Assembly: GCF_007003975.1 (NCBI RefSeq)
Contig: NZ_VFTC01000004.1
Location: forward strand, 62,001-126,000
Direction of reading: 5' to 3'
From: Mesorhizobium sp. WSM4306
GTDB lineage: Bacteria > Pseudomonadota > Alphaproteobacteria > Rhizobiales > Rhizobiaceae
DNA length: 64,000 nt
The translations under genes and the position numbers were made by a program. Under the pieces are notes generated by a model. It was not told where the DNA came from and made no database searches. It worked only from the letters and a program-made list of their open reading frames with translations. The first letter of the stretch is position 1, and each line of letters opens with the position of its first letter. Of this stretch, positions 55,621 to 63,390 are shown one piece after another.

Positions 55621-56178
55621 ATGAAAACGGCTGTTTCGACCCCTTTTACAAGACGAGGCGCGGTCGCTGTCGCTGCGTTGGCGGCGGCCGCCGCGTCAGC
55701 GGCTGTATTGCCGGCCCACAATGCACTCGCGCAGACAAAGAAAACCAAACCTGAGAAAAGTTTATATGAGCGGCTGGGTGGCGTGTTCGCCATAGCTGCC
55801 GTGGTGGACTACTTCAGCGACGCCGTGGTGAAGAATCCCATTGTCGGCCAGAAGTCCAAGAACCCGCAACTACGGGAATGGCACACCAAGAACCTCGAAC
55901 GGCTGCCCGGCCTCAAGTTCATGCGCACGCTATGGGTCTGCGACGTTTCGGGTGGCCCATTTAAGTTTATGGCAACCAAGCCGGGCTCGACGCCGCTCGG
56001 CCTTGAGGAAGCTCACCGCCGCCTGAAAATCTCCCCCGCGGAATTCGATGAGGTCGCAGCCGAGCTCGGGCGTACCCTGGACCACTTTAAGGTTCCGAAG
56101 CTCGAGAAGGACGAGGTCCTGGCAGCCTTCGCCGCGCACAAAGACGAGGTTACCGCCGGCTACCGCGAAAAGGGCTGA
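55621..56178 (+). CDS. exported group-1 truncated hemoglobin
   Basis: A 185-residue protein. A twin-arginine-type signal (TRRGAVAVAALAAAAASAAV, cleavage near residue 38) precedes a group-1 truncated hemoglobin (PF01152). The order is SLYERLGGVFAIAAVVDYFS, then NPQLREWHTKNLERLPGLKF, and the proximal histidine in GLEEAHRRLKISPAEFDEVA. Group-1 globins bind O2 and NO. Export to the periplasm is unusual, since most are cytoplasmic. The GGAGG site at 55608 supports the start. Monocistronic. Confidence 0.85.
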   Translation: MKTAVSTPFTRRGAVAVAALAAAAASAAVLPAHNALAQTKKTKPEKSLYERLGGVFAIAAVVDYFSDAVVKNPIVGQKSKNPQLREWHTKNLERLPGLKFMRTLWVCDVSGGPFKFMATKPGSTPLGLEEAHRRLKISPAEFDEVAAELGRTLDHFKVPKLEKDEVLAAFAAHKDEVTAGYREKG

Positions 56179-56464
56179 AGCCGCTTGCCGATCCATCCGC
56201 TTCACGACTCGAGTGGAGTATCTCCAACCGGGCAGAAGCACGCTCCGCTTGTGCCCTTGCGCGTGTGAGGGAACTCAAGGTGCGTTTGACGTGCAGCCTT
56301 TCCGTCTCACCTATTGTTCCGCTTCCTATCCGGTTGCGGTCCCTTCGACTAATAAATCACGGCTGTTCAGTTCGGTTCCGGCCAAAAAGATCAGTTGCGA
56401 TGGGCGCAACCTGCGGCCTTTCGAGGGCGCTAATCGCAGTGCCGCCGCATAGACGATGAGGGCG

Positions 56465-56806
56465 CTACAGGTGCTCGTGGAACCTGTAATCGCAGGGTTC
56501 GGACCGAATCGTACCGCGATAGCGCACGGGAGGAGCGGGGCCGATCATGTCGCGCATTGGTGGCTGCCGCTCCACGGGCCGCACGTACACGTCGACCGCT
56601 TTCCGGCTGAGCCACACCGGCAGGAGTTCCTGGATGAACGATTTGAGGTAATCGACCATAAAAGGGCAACGCATATTGCCATCAGCGGGTTCCGTCTGCT
56701 CCCGTTCCGGCTCCCGAGCCAGTGCTGTGATGAGCATCGAGCAATCGAGTTCCTCATTGAAAGAAACGTCCCGCGGTAAAATCTGAGCCATGCGAACCCG
56801 TTTCAA
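56465..56806 (-). CDS. hypothetical protein sharing a segment with 42449-42681
   Basis: Up to 113 residues: FMVDYLKSFIQELLPVWLSR, KAVDVYVRPVERQPPMRDMI, GPAPPVRYRGTIRSEPCDYR. The middle block resembles the short gene behind the GH1-like gene. No family recognised, and the start is uncertain. The interval 56179-56464 has nothing supported. Confidence 0.4.
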   Translation of the reverse strand: MKRVRMAQILPRDVSFNEELDCSMLITALAREPEREQTEPADGNMRCPFMVDYLKSFIQELLPVWLSRKAVDVYVRPVERQPPMRDMIGPAPPVRYRGTIRSEPCDYRFHEHL

Positions 56807-56899
56807 TCTGGTTCAATCTGGCCGTCTTGGCGGCACGGTCCGAGCACTCAGCCTCAGCGACCTGCTTTCGCGGATCTTGGCACCACGGCGATACCGCTC

Positions 56900-57082
56900 C
56901 TTGCGTCAGCCGAGTCGCTGCACAAGAGCATCGTCGATCCTGGCGTACCACAGCGAGCACTACCAAGCGCTTCGTGAGGTCCACGGACCGCTGTTGAAGT
57001 CGATCGAGTCATCACCGGCATGCGGGCGCCGTTCATCCAGCCGAATATGACGGGGCCGGTAAAGCCCCCTACGGATGGCTAG
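56900..57082 (+). pseudogene. partial second copy of the gene at 50168
   Basis: Nucleotides 56906-57082 repeat the end of the 50168-50401 gene with few changes and small deletions. Pieces SRCTRAS, AYHSEHYQALREVHGPLLKS and (in another frame) MRAPFIQPNMTGPVKPPT recover the same protein tail. The 5' third is absent. Confidence 0.65.
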
Positions 57083-57193
57083 CGTCCACGGTGGCTTGAC
57101 GGCCAACGCATCAAGCAACTTGGCAGACGCGTCCAAAGCTCCACGGCATTGATCCGGATACCGCTACAGCCGCTTGAAGTCGGGAAGCCCGCT

Positions 57194-57520
57194 TCAGAAG
57201 TGATAGTTGATGCCTACGCGGGCCGTGTCGAAGTCGATATTGTCAGTCGATGGGTCAGCAAAAGGCGTGTTGAAGTCGGGAGTGCCCAGGTCGACGTGCA
57301 TGTACTCTGCCTTGAACGACAGCTTCTGGTTCAGCGCCCATTCAACACCTGCGCCGGCCGCCCAGCCCCACCGGGTCTCGTCATACCCGCAGGTCTGGGT
57401 GAAGCCGCGGGCTCCCAGGTCAGCCGTGCCTTTGGACCTTGCCGACAGCAAAGCCACCCGTGACATAGGGAAGAAAGTTCTCGAAGGCATAGCCACGCTG
57501 GAAATGGACGCCTGAATACG
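57194..57520 (-). pseudogene. Omp25/Omp31-type porin, C-terminal fragment
   Basis: The last 70 residues are well preserved (RWGWAAGAGVEWALNQKLSF, KAEYMHVDLGTPDFNTPFAD, DNIDFDTARVGINYHF), ending in the phenylalanine of an outer-membrane beta-barrel. Upstream strands are in another frame (YAFENFLPYVTGGFAVGKVQ) and the gene is cut at the terminator at 57521. A fragment without signal or first strands cannot function. Confidence 0.75.
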
Positions 57521-57550
57521 CAAAAATCCCGCCGACTTAGGCCGGCGGGC
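57521..57550 (-). terminator. intrinsic terminator, minus strand
   Basis: CCCGCCG and CGGCGGG arms with a U run on the minus strand. It cuts the porin fragment and may end transcription from the DUF6894 gene at 57774-58028. The interval 57551-57773 holds nothing else. Confidence 0.5.
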
Positions 57551-57773
57551 CTTGTAAACTCAGCCGATATTCAGGTCGCCAGAAGCTCTGGATGTCCCCT
57601 GCTGACGCCGATCAATGCGCAGGCGATTCCTCAGCTCAACAGCGAAACGTTTCAAAACGTCGGAATCGACGGACCGCCAGCGATGATTGCAGAAAGCTTG
57701 GCCTTGCGAACCAGCACAGGCTTTTCATACGTCTTTTTCAAAATTACTTACCCCGCTTTGATGACCCTCAAGG

Positions 57774-58028
57774 CTACAGGCTACAAATGACTCGCGAGAT
57801 GTCAAGCGAAGGAACCACGAACTGAGGCGTGAATAGGAGATGGTCTTCATCATCCGTCACATTCATGATCCAGGGCGTCATATGTTCCCAGAAGGACTGC
57901 TTGCTCTCTTTATCATCTCGCCAGGCAGCGCGCACGGCTTCCAACCGTGCCGCTTCCAAATGGGGGACCGATACTTTCATCGTCGGGGGTGAGGTGCCGT
58001 TATCGACGTGGAAAAAATATCTGGTCAT
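57774..58028 (-). CDS. DUF6894 family protein
   Basis: An 84-residue protein: MTRYFFHVDNGTSPPTMKVS, then HLEAARLEAVRAAWRDDKES, and a C-terminal LLFTPQFVVPSLDISRVI. The Arg-Tyr-Phe-Phe-His-Val start is the DUF6894 hallmark. ATG 58028 was preferred because the domain starts there. It is the only fully intact short DUF6894 gene of the window. Confidence 0.8.
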   Translation of the reverse strand: MTRYFFHVDNGTSPPTMKVSVPHLEAARLEAVRAAWRDDKESKQSFWEHMTPWIMNVTDDEDHLLFTPQFVVPSLDISRVICSL

Positions 58029-58159
58029 GCTGCTCTGGCCCGTTGGACGGGCTCCAAACTCTCTCAGGGCAACTTTGCTTCTCTCCAGCTTGACAACCGG
58101 AAAAGGCATAGGCCAGTTTCATGCTTTTGAGGGATCAACCGAAACCGGGGGAATTTCCC

Positions 58160-58261
58160 ATGAAGAAGACCTACGAGAAGCCCACGCTTATGCGGAAGGG
58201 CAAGCTTTCCGCAGTCGTTGCGGCGGCTGTGTCTGTCGTCATCCTTCCGCCGCCAGGCTGA
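58160..58261 (+). CDS. 33-residue RiPP-precursor-like peptide
   Basis: MKKTYEKPTLMRKGKLSAVV followed by a short hydrophobic core and LPPPG. The leader pattern Tyr-x-x-Pro-x-Leu-x-x-x-Gly is the one recognised by lasso-peptide-type precursor-binding proteins, and rhizobial peptides with this start are labelled putative RiPP precursors. GGGGGAA precedes the ATG and an intrinsic terminator follows. No processing enzymes are visible nearby, so maturation in trans or a different role must be considered. Confidence 0.55.
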   Translation: MKKTYEKPTLMRKGKLSAVVAAAVSVVILPPPG

Positions 58262-58279
58262 CGATGCCGCATTTCTAGA

Positions 58280-58308
58280 GCCCGTCGGCCCTGGCCGGCG
58301 GGCTTTTT
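58280..58308 (+). terminator. intrinsic terminator after the RiPP-like peptide
   Basis: GCCCG-rich arms around CCT, followed by five T, 18 bases after the stop. The following 58309-58766 holds no supported gene on either strand. Confidence 0.65.
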
Positions 58309-58766
58309 CATGCCTTTGACAGCGCTGCCTTTTACCTCATCCGCCGTTTCGATCCCATTCTCAAACAGCGCGCCATGATCTCCGCCGCCTCTCGCGCTCG
58401 GGACTGGCCTGCGGCAGATCAGCTCCCCTGGAACTGGCAGTTCTGGACGAAGGAGGCGCGCACTCGCTTATGTTTCCGTGTGAGCGATCCGAATTGGGAT
58501 GGAAACATGCCTTCACTGGGGTCCGGGTCGATATTCCACTGGCGCGATTGGATTGAGCGAGAGCGGCCAGCGACGATTCACTAGCTCAGTGATGGATTAG
58601 GAAGAGGGCTGGCGCCTACCCGACGCCAGCCCTCACAGCCCGCAGCACTGCTCCTAGGAGGGCGCCCGCATGAGGTGCCCTTGCTGCGCTCCCGTCGGTC
58701 ACCTGCCAACGATGATCGCAAAGCCTTGTTCCTGCTGGAGGCAAGCGTAAGCACGGCACACCAGCC

Positions 58767-59003
58767 CTAGGGGAATGGACGGTCACTATCCAAAAGGCAC
58801 TGACTACGGAGTTCGGTCGCCAGTGCTTCAAGCGCTTTCACATCGGGCGCGTAATTGCCCGCATGCGCAGGATACCGCTCCATCTGCTGGCGATAGAACT
58901 TCAGCCACTTCGGTAAGTCGCCAATCGGGAACGTCCCTCGCCAGATGCCCTTCTCCAGCGTGAATGTGCCCGCCGTCGAATCGTACGTCGCTACCGCCTT
59001 CAT
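58767..59003 (-). CDS. 78-residue hypothetical protein
   Basis: MKAVATYDSTAGTFTLEKGI, then WRGTFPIGDLPKWLKFYRQQ, MERYPAHAGNYAPDVKALEA. A small alpha/beta protein with a strand pair and two helices. ATG 59003 avoids overlap with the KTSC gene; the longer frame would overlap it. No ribosome site, so confidence is moderate. Confidence 0.5.
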   Translation of the reverse strand: MKAVATYDSTAGTFTLEKGIWRGTFPIGDLPKWLKFYRQQMERYPAHAGNYAPDVKALEALATELRSQCLLDSDRPFP

Positions 59004-59078
59004 AGGGGCGTTATAGGTTCGTGTTCCTGAAACAAAAGGCCGGGCCGATCGTTTGCGATCTGCAACGATGGGTGCCCC

Positions 59079-59282
59079 ATGCCATCCACCTCGATCAGCA
59101 AAACCGAATACGATCCGGCAAGTAGGATATTGTCCGTCTGGTTCGTGGCCAGCGGCAAGCGCTACGATTTCGAGGGGGTGCCTCCGGAGACTTACAGCGC
59201 GTTCCGGTCGGCGTTTGTCAAAGGCCGCTTTTTCAACGACCACATTCGCAATCACTTCCGCTATCGCCGAATTCCGGATTAG
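59079..59282 (+). CDS. KTSC domain protein
   Basis: A 67-residue protein made almost entirely of a KTSC domain (PF13619): SKTEYDPASRILSVWFVASG, KRYDFEGVPPETYSAFRSAF, VKGRFFNDHIRNHFRYRRI. The domain occurs alone or fused to repair and RNA proteins and its function is not known. Its stop overlaps the stop of the convergent zinc-ribbon gene. Confidence 0.88.
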   Translation: MPSTSISKTEYDPASRILSVWFVASGKRYDFEGVPPETYSAFRSAFVKGRFFNDHIRNHFRYRRIPD

Positions 59283-59462
59283 CTGTCCAGTTCGAGCGGC
59301 TCATGTTCGTCCTGCTCGTGCCACAGGACTTGCCATATGTCTTTGCAGTCGACCATTTGGCCGCACGTTTCGCATCGGTAGAAATCCGAAATCTTCCTCG
59401 GCGCCTAGCTCGCGGTGCACCGTCACCTCTTTCGGAGGGCCGAGGTCGGAGACCCACGTCAT
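59279..59462 (-). pseudogene. zinc-ribbon paralogue of 53858, one frameshift
   Basis: ATG 59462 gives MTWVSDLGPPKEVTVHRELG, and after a one-base shift near 59385 it continues FYRCETCGQMVDCKDIWQVL, WHEQDEHEPLELDS to a TAA at 59279. The order matches 53858-54076 (LPDLGPP, FYNCPSCGQRVD, HEPLELE). The start overlaps the DUF3606 gene stop by four bases, so they were an operon. Confidence 0.55.
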
Positions 59463-59644
59463 CCTCGAAGCTTCCTTGCCTCCCGCTCCAAGGTCTTTCG
59501 GTCGTTGCCGTGCTCTTTGATGAGACCGTGAACCTGCTCGGGGCTGATCCGGTGCTGCTTGGCGAAATAGCGGACCTCGTAGTCCTCGTCGGCTGAAACT
59601 TTATCGCGGTCGCGAAAGTCTCGTTTGGTTTTGTCGTCTGCCAT
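59459..59644 (-). CDS. DUF3606 family protein
   Basis: A 61-residue protein: MADDKTKRDFRDRDKVSADE, DYEVRYFAKQHRISPEQVHG, LIKEHGNDRKTLEREARKLR. Clear DUF3606 with H-G-N-D turn. ATG 59644 has AGGAGGAACAG upstream. The stress promoter is 23 bases before it. It is followed by the zinc-ribbon gene with a four-base overlap. Confidence 0.88.
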   Translation of the reverse strand: MADDKTKRDFRDRDKVSADEDYEVRYFAKQHRISPEQVHGLIKEHGNDRKTLEREARKLRG

Positions 59645-59667
59645 GGCTGTTCCTCCTGGTCGGAGAG

Positions 59668-59692
59668 AACATCGGCCGCCGACGATTGTTCC
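59668..59692 (-). promoter_or_regulatory. EcfG/RpoE2-type promoter for the DUF3606-zinc-ribbon pair
   Basis: GGAAC, 18 bases, TT on the minus strand. Confidence 0.6.
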
Positions 59693-59786
59693 CATTAGCC
59701 AACGCTAACGGAACTGAAACGACCCCTCCCTATTGAATCGAATTCGAGTTCTGCGTGGAGTTCCGACGCGTAAACCCGCCGGCGGG

Positions 59787-59974
59787 GGCCGGTTGTCCTT
59801 CAGACCTCCGATGGAGCCCAAGCTTTTTCGAGTTCCTCCGAAAGGCGACGATTGGATTCATGAGGTCAAGCAGGGCGGGTACCGAACGCAGATCATCAAG
59901 GACCGCGACGGCATCCGGCTTTTCACAAAGCGCGGCTGTGACTGGACAGGCCGCCTCGCCGAACTCGAACGGGT
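59787..59974 (+). pseudogene. N-terminal remnant of a fourth DNA ligase
   Basis: RLSFRPPMEPKLFRVPPKGD, DWIHEVKQGGYRTQIIKDRD, GIRLFTKRGCDWTGRLAELE follows the ligase at 51926-53092 almost residue for residue. The lysine motif reads VKQGGYR instead of IKFDGYR and the homology ends where the 19-bp inverted repeat begins. It is thus a truncated copy with a damaged active site. Confidence 0.7.
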
Positions 59975-59993
59975 AGTGGGTCAGTTTGAAATT
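59975..59993 (+). repeat. 19-bp inverted repeat, left copy
   Basis: AGTGGGTCAGTTTGAAATT; its perfect reverse complement is at 60742-60760, 748 bases further on. The two may be the ends of a small mobile element. Similar GGGTCA-TTT ends are known to me from IS21-like elements, but no transposase is present. Confidence 0.6.
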
Positions 59994-60080
59994 CCGCCCC
60001 GATCACAATAGACGCTTTCGTCTAAGCGGCGTCTGGAAATAGGCGGAAGCGCATGCCACAAAGATGATGGTTCGCGGCCC

Positions 60081-60314
60081 TTACAAAAAGCGCCTTTTCA
60101 GCGAGGCCCTGCGGCGCTTGGACAGCTTCCGCAAAAGGTCCGCTTCGTCCGTTGTGCCGTCATCAAAAACTTGGAAGACTTCCGCAGCCAGGTATTCCCG
60201 CTGATCCTTGTCTTTCTTGGCTAGTCGCCGTTCCTCGCACAGCCGATCAAACACCCGCTGGAGCATGTCCAGATCAGCGGGCCAATAGACCCCACTGTAA
60301 CGCGATAACGACAT
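60081..60314 (-). CDS. 77-residue helical hypothetical protein inside the inverted-repeat segment
   Basis: MSLSRYSGVYWPADLDMLQR, VFDRLCEERRLAKKDKDQRE, YLAAEVFQVFDDGTTDEADL, LRKLSKRRRASLKRRFL. A small charged helical protein, basic at the end. It may be distantly related to 48219-48470. Function unknown. Confidence 0.65.
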   Translation of the reverse strand: MSLSRYSGVYWPADLDMLQRVFDRLCEERRLAKKDKDQREYLAAEVFQVFDDGTTDEADLLRKLSKRRRASLKRRFL

Positions 60315-60523
60315 GGCCGCCGCCCTAAGCGAGCCTCTATAAGGACTATCTCACATAAGGAGTTGGACGCGAAGAAAAATACCGCGTCCAGTTCTGGAAC
60401 GAATTCACGGCTTGGTGATTTAAAAGGTAAGCGGTCGATCCTTCAGGGTGTAGCCGCTGAACCGTCTCGAAGCCCGTCGCCAATCTTTCCAGAGTGGCGG
60501 CGGACTTTTTCAATTCTGCGACA

Positions 60524-60548
60524 GGAACAGAAGACCTGCGGATTCGTT
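60524..60548 (+). promoter_or_regulatory. EcfG/RpoE2-type promoter inside the inverted-repeat segment
   Basis: GGAAC, 18 bases, TT on the plus strand, 23 bases before ATG 60572. Confidence 0.55.
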
Positions 60549-60571
60549 GGGGCTAAAACGGGACGACTCCA

Positions 60572-60742
60572 ATGGCCAACAAAGAGCCAACCGGCGATGG
60601 TGAAAGCTATTTCGTTCGACGTTTGATGGACGAGACAGGTATAACGGAGGAGCAGGCTCGGGTCCTTATCGCCTTGCTTGGCTACGAATGGACTTCGCTT
60701 CTGCGAGAGGCCAATATTCTCGCCCAAAAGCGGCAGCCTTAA
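60572..60742 (+). CDS. 56-residue hypothetical protein inside the inverted-repeat segment
   Basis: ANKEPTGDGESYFVRRLMDE, TGITEEQARVLIALLGYEWT, SLLREANILAQKRQP. It looks like a small three-helix protein with an E-E-Q-A-R-x-L pattern. The stop overlaps the right inverted repeat. No family recognised. Confidence 0.55.
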   Translation: MANKEPTGDGESYFVRRLMDETGITEEQARVLIALLGYEWTSLLREANILAQKRQP

Positions 60743-60760
60743 ATTTCAAACTGACCCACT
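60742..60760 (-). repeat. 19-bp inverted repeat, right copy
   Basis: Perfect reverse complement of the left copy. The stop codon of the 56-residue gene at 60572 lies at its edge. Confidence 0.6.
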
Positions 60761-60984
60761 GGCAACCCGCTGCTCCCGGGAGAAAGCAGCGGGCCAGACC
60801 GTATCCGCACGGTAGGGACCCACTGCCCGCAACATTTCAACCTCGCGCCTGGCGGGGCCGTTCCGCCGGATGAATGAAAAAGCCCGCTGCATCGGGCGAG
60901 AACGCAGCGGGCCATGGCAGCCGATTTTCGACGCATCCGGATTTGTTCCCAGGCAGTTATCGTATCGAAATTTAGAAGGAGGAA

Positions 60985-61022
60985 GCCCGTCGCTTACGCT
61001 CAATAGCTGCGACGGGCTTTTT
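60985..61022 (+). terminator. hairpin-rich gap with an intrinsic terminator
   Basis: GCCCGTCGC and GCGACGGGC arms then TTTTT. Two further GC hairpins lie at about 60765-60798 (CCCGCTGCT/AGCAGCGGG) and 60880-60915 (GCCCGCTGC/GCAGCGGGC). From 60761 to 61359 no gene is supported. Confidence 0.6.
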
Positions 61023-61359
61023 CGCTTTACGCAGGAACCCGCTGGTAAGGCCGCCTTTGGCGTTTTAGCAACCTTCCGTTGTCGTTTTCATCTGCCCAGG
61101 CCGCCGACTTGGCGTCGGTATTCTGTTGCCCCGGCGCGGCCTGTTTGGCTGCTGACCCGGCGCGCAATCCTTGGCCGAATTTGAGTTCGTCCCACTCGTG
61201 GTGGTCGAATCCGTGCCAGTCGTTCCCTGGCCGGTCGAGGTGCTCGGTGCTCTAACCGAAAAGCGGCGTGGACACCGGACTTGTCTGCTTTATATTAAGT
61301 AGTTCTAACGCACCAGAAACGGTGCATTGTCCATCTGTGTGTGGCTGAGGGACACAGGT

Positions 61360-62179
61360 ATGACAAACGAACGTCGTTACGAATATGAACTAGGGCATTC
61401 GGATCGAGAGCTGAGACGCCTGGCAACGCAGGCGGCCCTGGTTGACCCGATGACCCGGGATTATCTTCGTCGAGCAGGTATTCAAACCGGGATGCAGGTG
61501 CTCGATATCGGCAGCGGTGCAGGCGGTGTCGCTTTTCTCTGAAATTGTCGGGCCAACCGGCATCGTACTGGGTTGCGATAGATCGTCCGCAGCGGTCGAG
61601 TCAGCTCGTGTACGAGCCAAAGAACGCGCACTAAACAATGTTAGTTTTCATGAGTGCGACCCAGCGACGTTTGTGTTTGACAGGATGTTCGATGCGATCG
61701 TGGGCCGTTATGTTCTGATGTTCTCACCAGATCCCGTTGAGATGCTGAGAGGAATTGCGCGTCATCTGCGGCCTGGAGGCATCATCGTATTTCATGAGGT
61801 CGACTGGACAGGGGCCGCTTCCTTTCCCACCGTTCCAACTTACGACAATTGTTTTCGCTGCATTGCCGAGACTTTTCGTCGTGTCGGTACAAACCCCAAT
61901 ATGGGCATCGGACTGCATTCGACTTTCATGAAAGCCGGACTACCGGCTCCTACCATGGCAGTAAGTGCTCTGGCTGGCGGCGGGTCGGACAACTTGAGCG
62001 GCATTGACCTAGTATCCGATCTGGCGGCGACCATGGCTCCTATTATGGAGCAGATGGGTGTCATCACCGCTTTTGAGCTCGGCCCCGAAACGCTGCAAGA
62101 GCGAATATGCGCCGAGGCATCTGCCAATCAAAGCGTCGTGGTCGGCAGGTACGAGGTTGGAGCCTGGTCACGCGTCTAG
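61360..62179 (+). pseudogene. class I methyltransferase split by one frameshift
   Basis: First part MTNERRYEYELGHSDRELRR, GIQTGMQVLDIGSGAGGVAF with motif I (D-I-G-S-G-A-G), then a stop. One base away it continues SEIVGPTGIVLGCDRSSAAV, DAIVGRYVLMFSPDPVEMLR, RPGGIIVFHEVDWTGA to the end. It is of the rhizobial SAM-dependent type with an R-x-L-x-x-Q-A start. One missing base near 61535 explains the break. Confidence 0.8.
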
Positions 62180-62350
62180 AGCGGTTTATGTTTCACTTGT
62201 CTGGAATTCCTAGCCGGCGTTCCGTCCCCTCATGGACCAGGTGTTACGGCTGCGGGCTCTCGTCATCGGAAGTCCTCCCCTCTTCCTTACCGATTGAGTT
62301 CGATGCGACCTATCTTAGCATGGCAAAAGAGCTTAGATAATAGCGCTGCA

Positions 62351-63390
62351 TTAGGTGTAAGTAGGTACCAGCCTTGTGTCGCGCAGCGGCAGCTTCATGG
62401 TAAATCGCAGACCACGAGGGTCATAGCTCAAGTCGATCTTCGCCTTGCACTGCACGGCTACGACCTTTTCAAGCAAAACCGTGCCAAAGCCTTTTCGCGT
62501 TGGCGCACTTACGTGCGGGCCATCTCGCTCTCGCCAACATAAGTCTTATGACCTGCTCGGGTCCGGTTCGCCCGATCGACCAGTGCACTGTGAGGCGCCC
62601 GCTCGGCTGCGATAAGGCCCCGTACTTGGAAGAATTGGAAGCGAGTTCGTGGAACGCCATACCGACAGGAATTGCAATGTCTGCCACCAGCGCCACATCG
62701 GGACCGTCAAGCGTCACCCGCGAGGCTCCGATAGTGTCGTAGTGGCGAAGCTCGCCCTCAAGAAGTTGGCGTAGCGACGCTGTCTGCCAATAGTCGTCAG
62801 TAAGCATGGAATGCGTATCCGCAAGCGAGACAATCCGGGCCGAAAAGTCACGTACAAAGTCTTCGACCCGACCGCCGGTCCGCGCAGTGGCTGTCATCAT
62901 GGCCCGAACATTGGCAAGGGTATTCTTGACCCTGTGGTGAAGCTCGCGAATCAGCAGTTTCTGTCGATCAGCTACCTCCTGCTTTTGATCGATATAGGAC
63001 TTCACCTCCAATTGCCGGCTCCTGGCGCGCAGGGCCGACCGTACCGAGTTGACCAGGCTCGAAGCCATGAATGGCCGCTCCAGAACAATGAGGTACCGAT
63101 CCAAAAAATTGAGACGCTTGTCGAACTTCACGCATCACAAGCAGCACGATCGGATAGTCCGACCATGCCGGCTGACTGTCGAGCCAACCCGCTAACACGC
63201 TCCGGTCATTTTGAAGTAAGGCTTCTTGCGTAACGACCAAACAATTCGCATGCTCCAGCGATGCAACTACATCGTCGAGACCTTTACAAATCCGGGTTGT
63301 TATCTCGCACTCCGCAAGGACCGAGGCTGCAACTTTGGCATCCCGCCCCAGGGGCGCGAGGACCAGCACGTCTACCCGACCGGCGTTCAT
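62351..63390 (-). pseudogene. receiver-like domain plus HWE histidine kinase, two frameshifts
   Basis: The order is MNAGRVDVLVLAPLGRDAKV, VVASLEHANCLVVTQEALLQ, QPAWSDYPIVLLVMR for a receiver-like domain. After a frame change come LERPFMASSLVNSVRSALRA, LLIRELHHRVKNTLANVRAM (the HWE-type phospho-acceptor His) and VGMAFHELASNSSKYGALSQ (ATP domain). After a second change, GFGTVLLEKVVAVQCKAKID ends it at 62351. HWE kinases often feed the general stress response. The start overlaps the KaiC-like gene by four bases, so both form an operon. Confidence 0.75.

Noticed and set aside
58375..58584. 69-codon plus-strand frame
   Set aside because: No ribosome site, no family and weak codon use.
60761..60920. 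Hairpin repeats as a CRISPR array
   Set aside because: The hairpins differ in sequence and spacing and there are no repeated units with spacers. They look like terminators.
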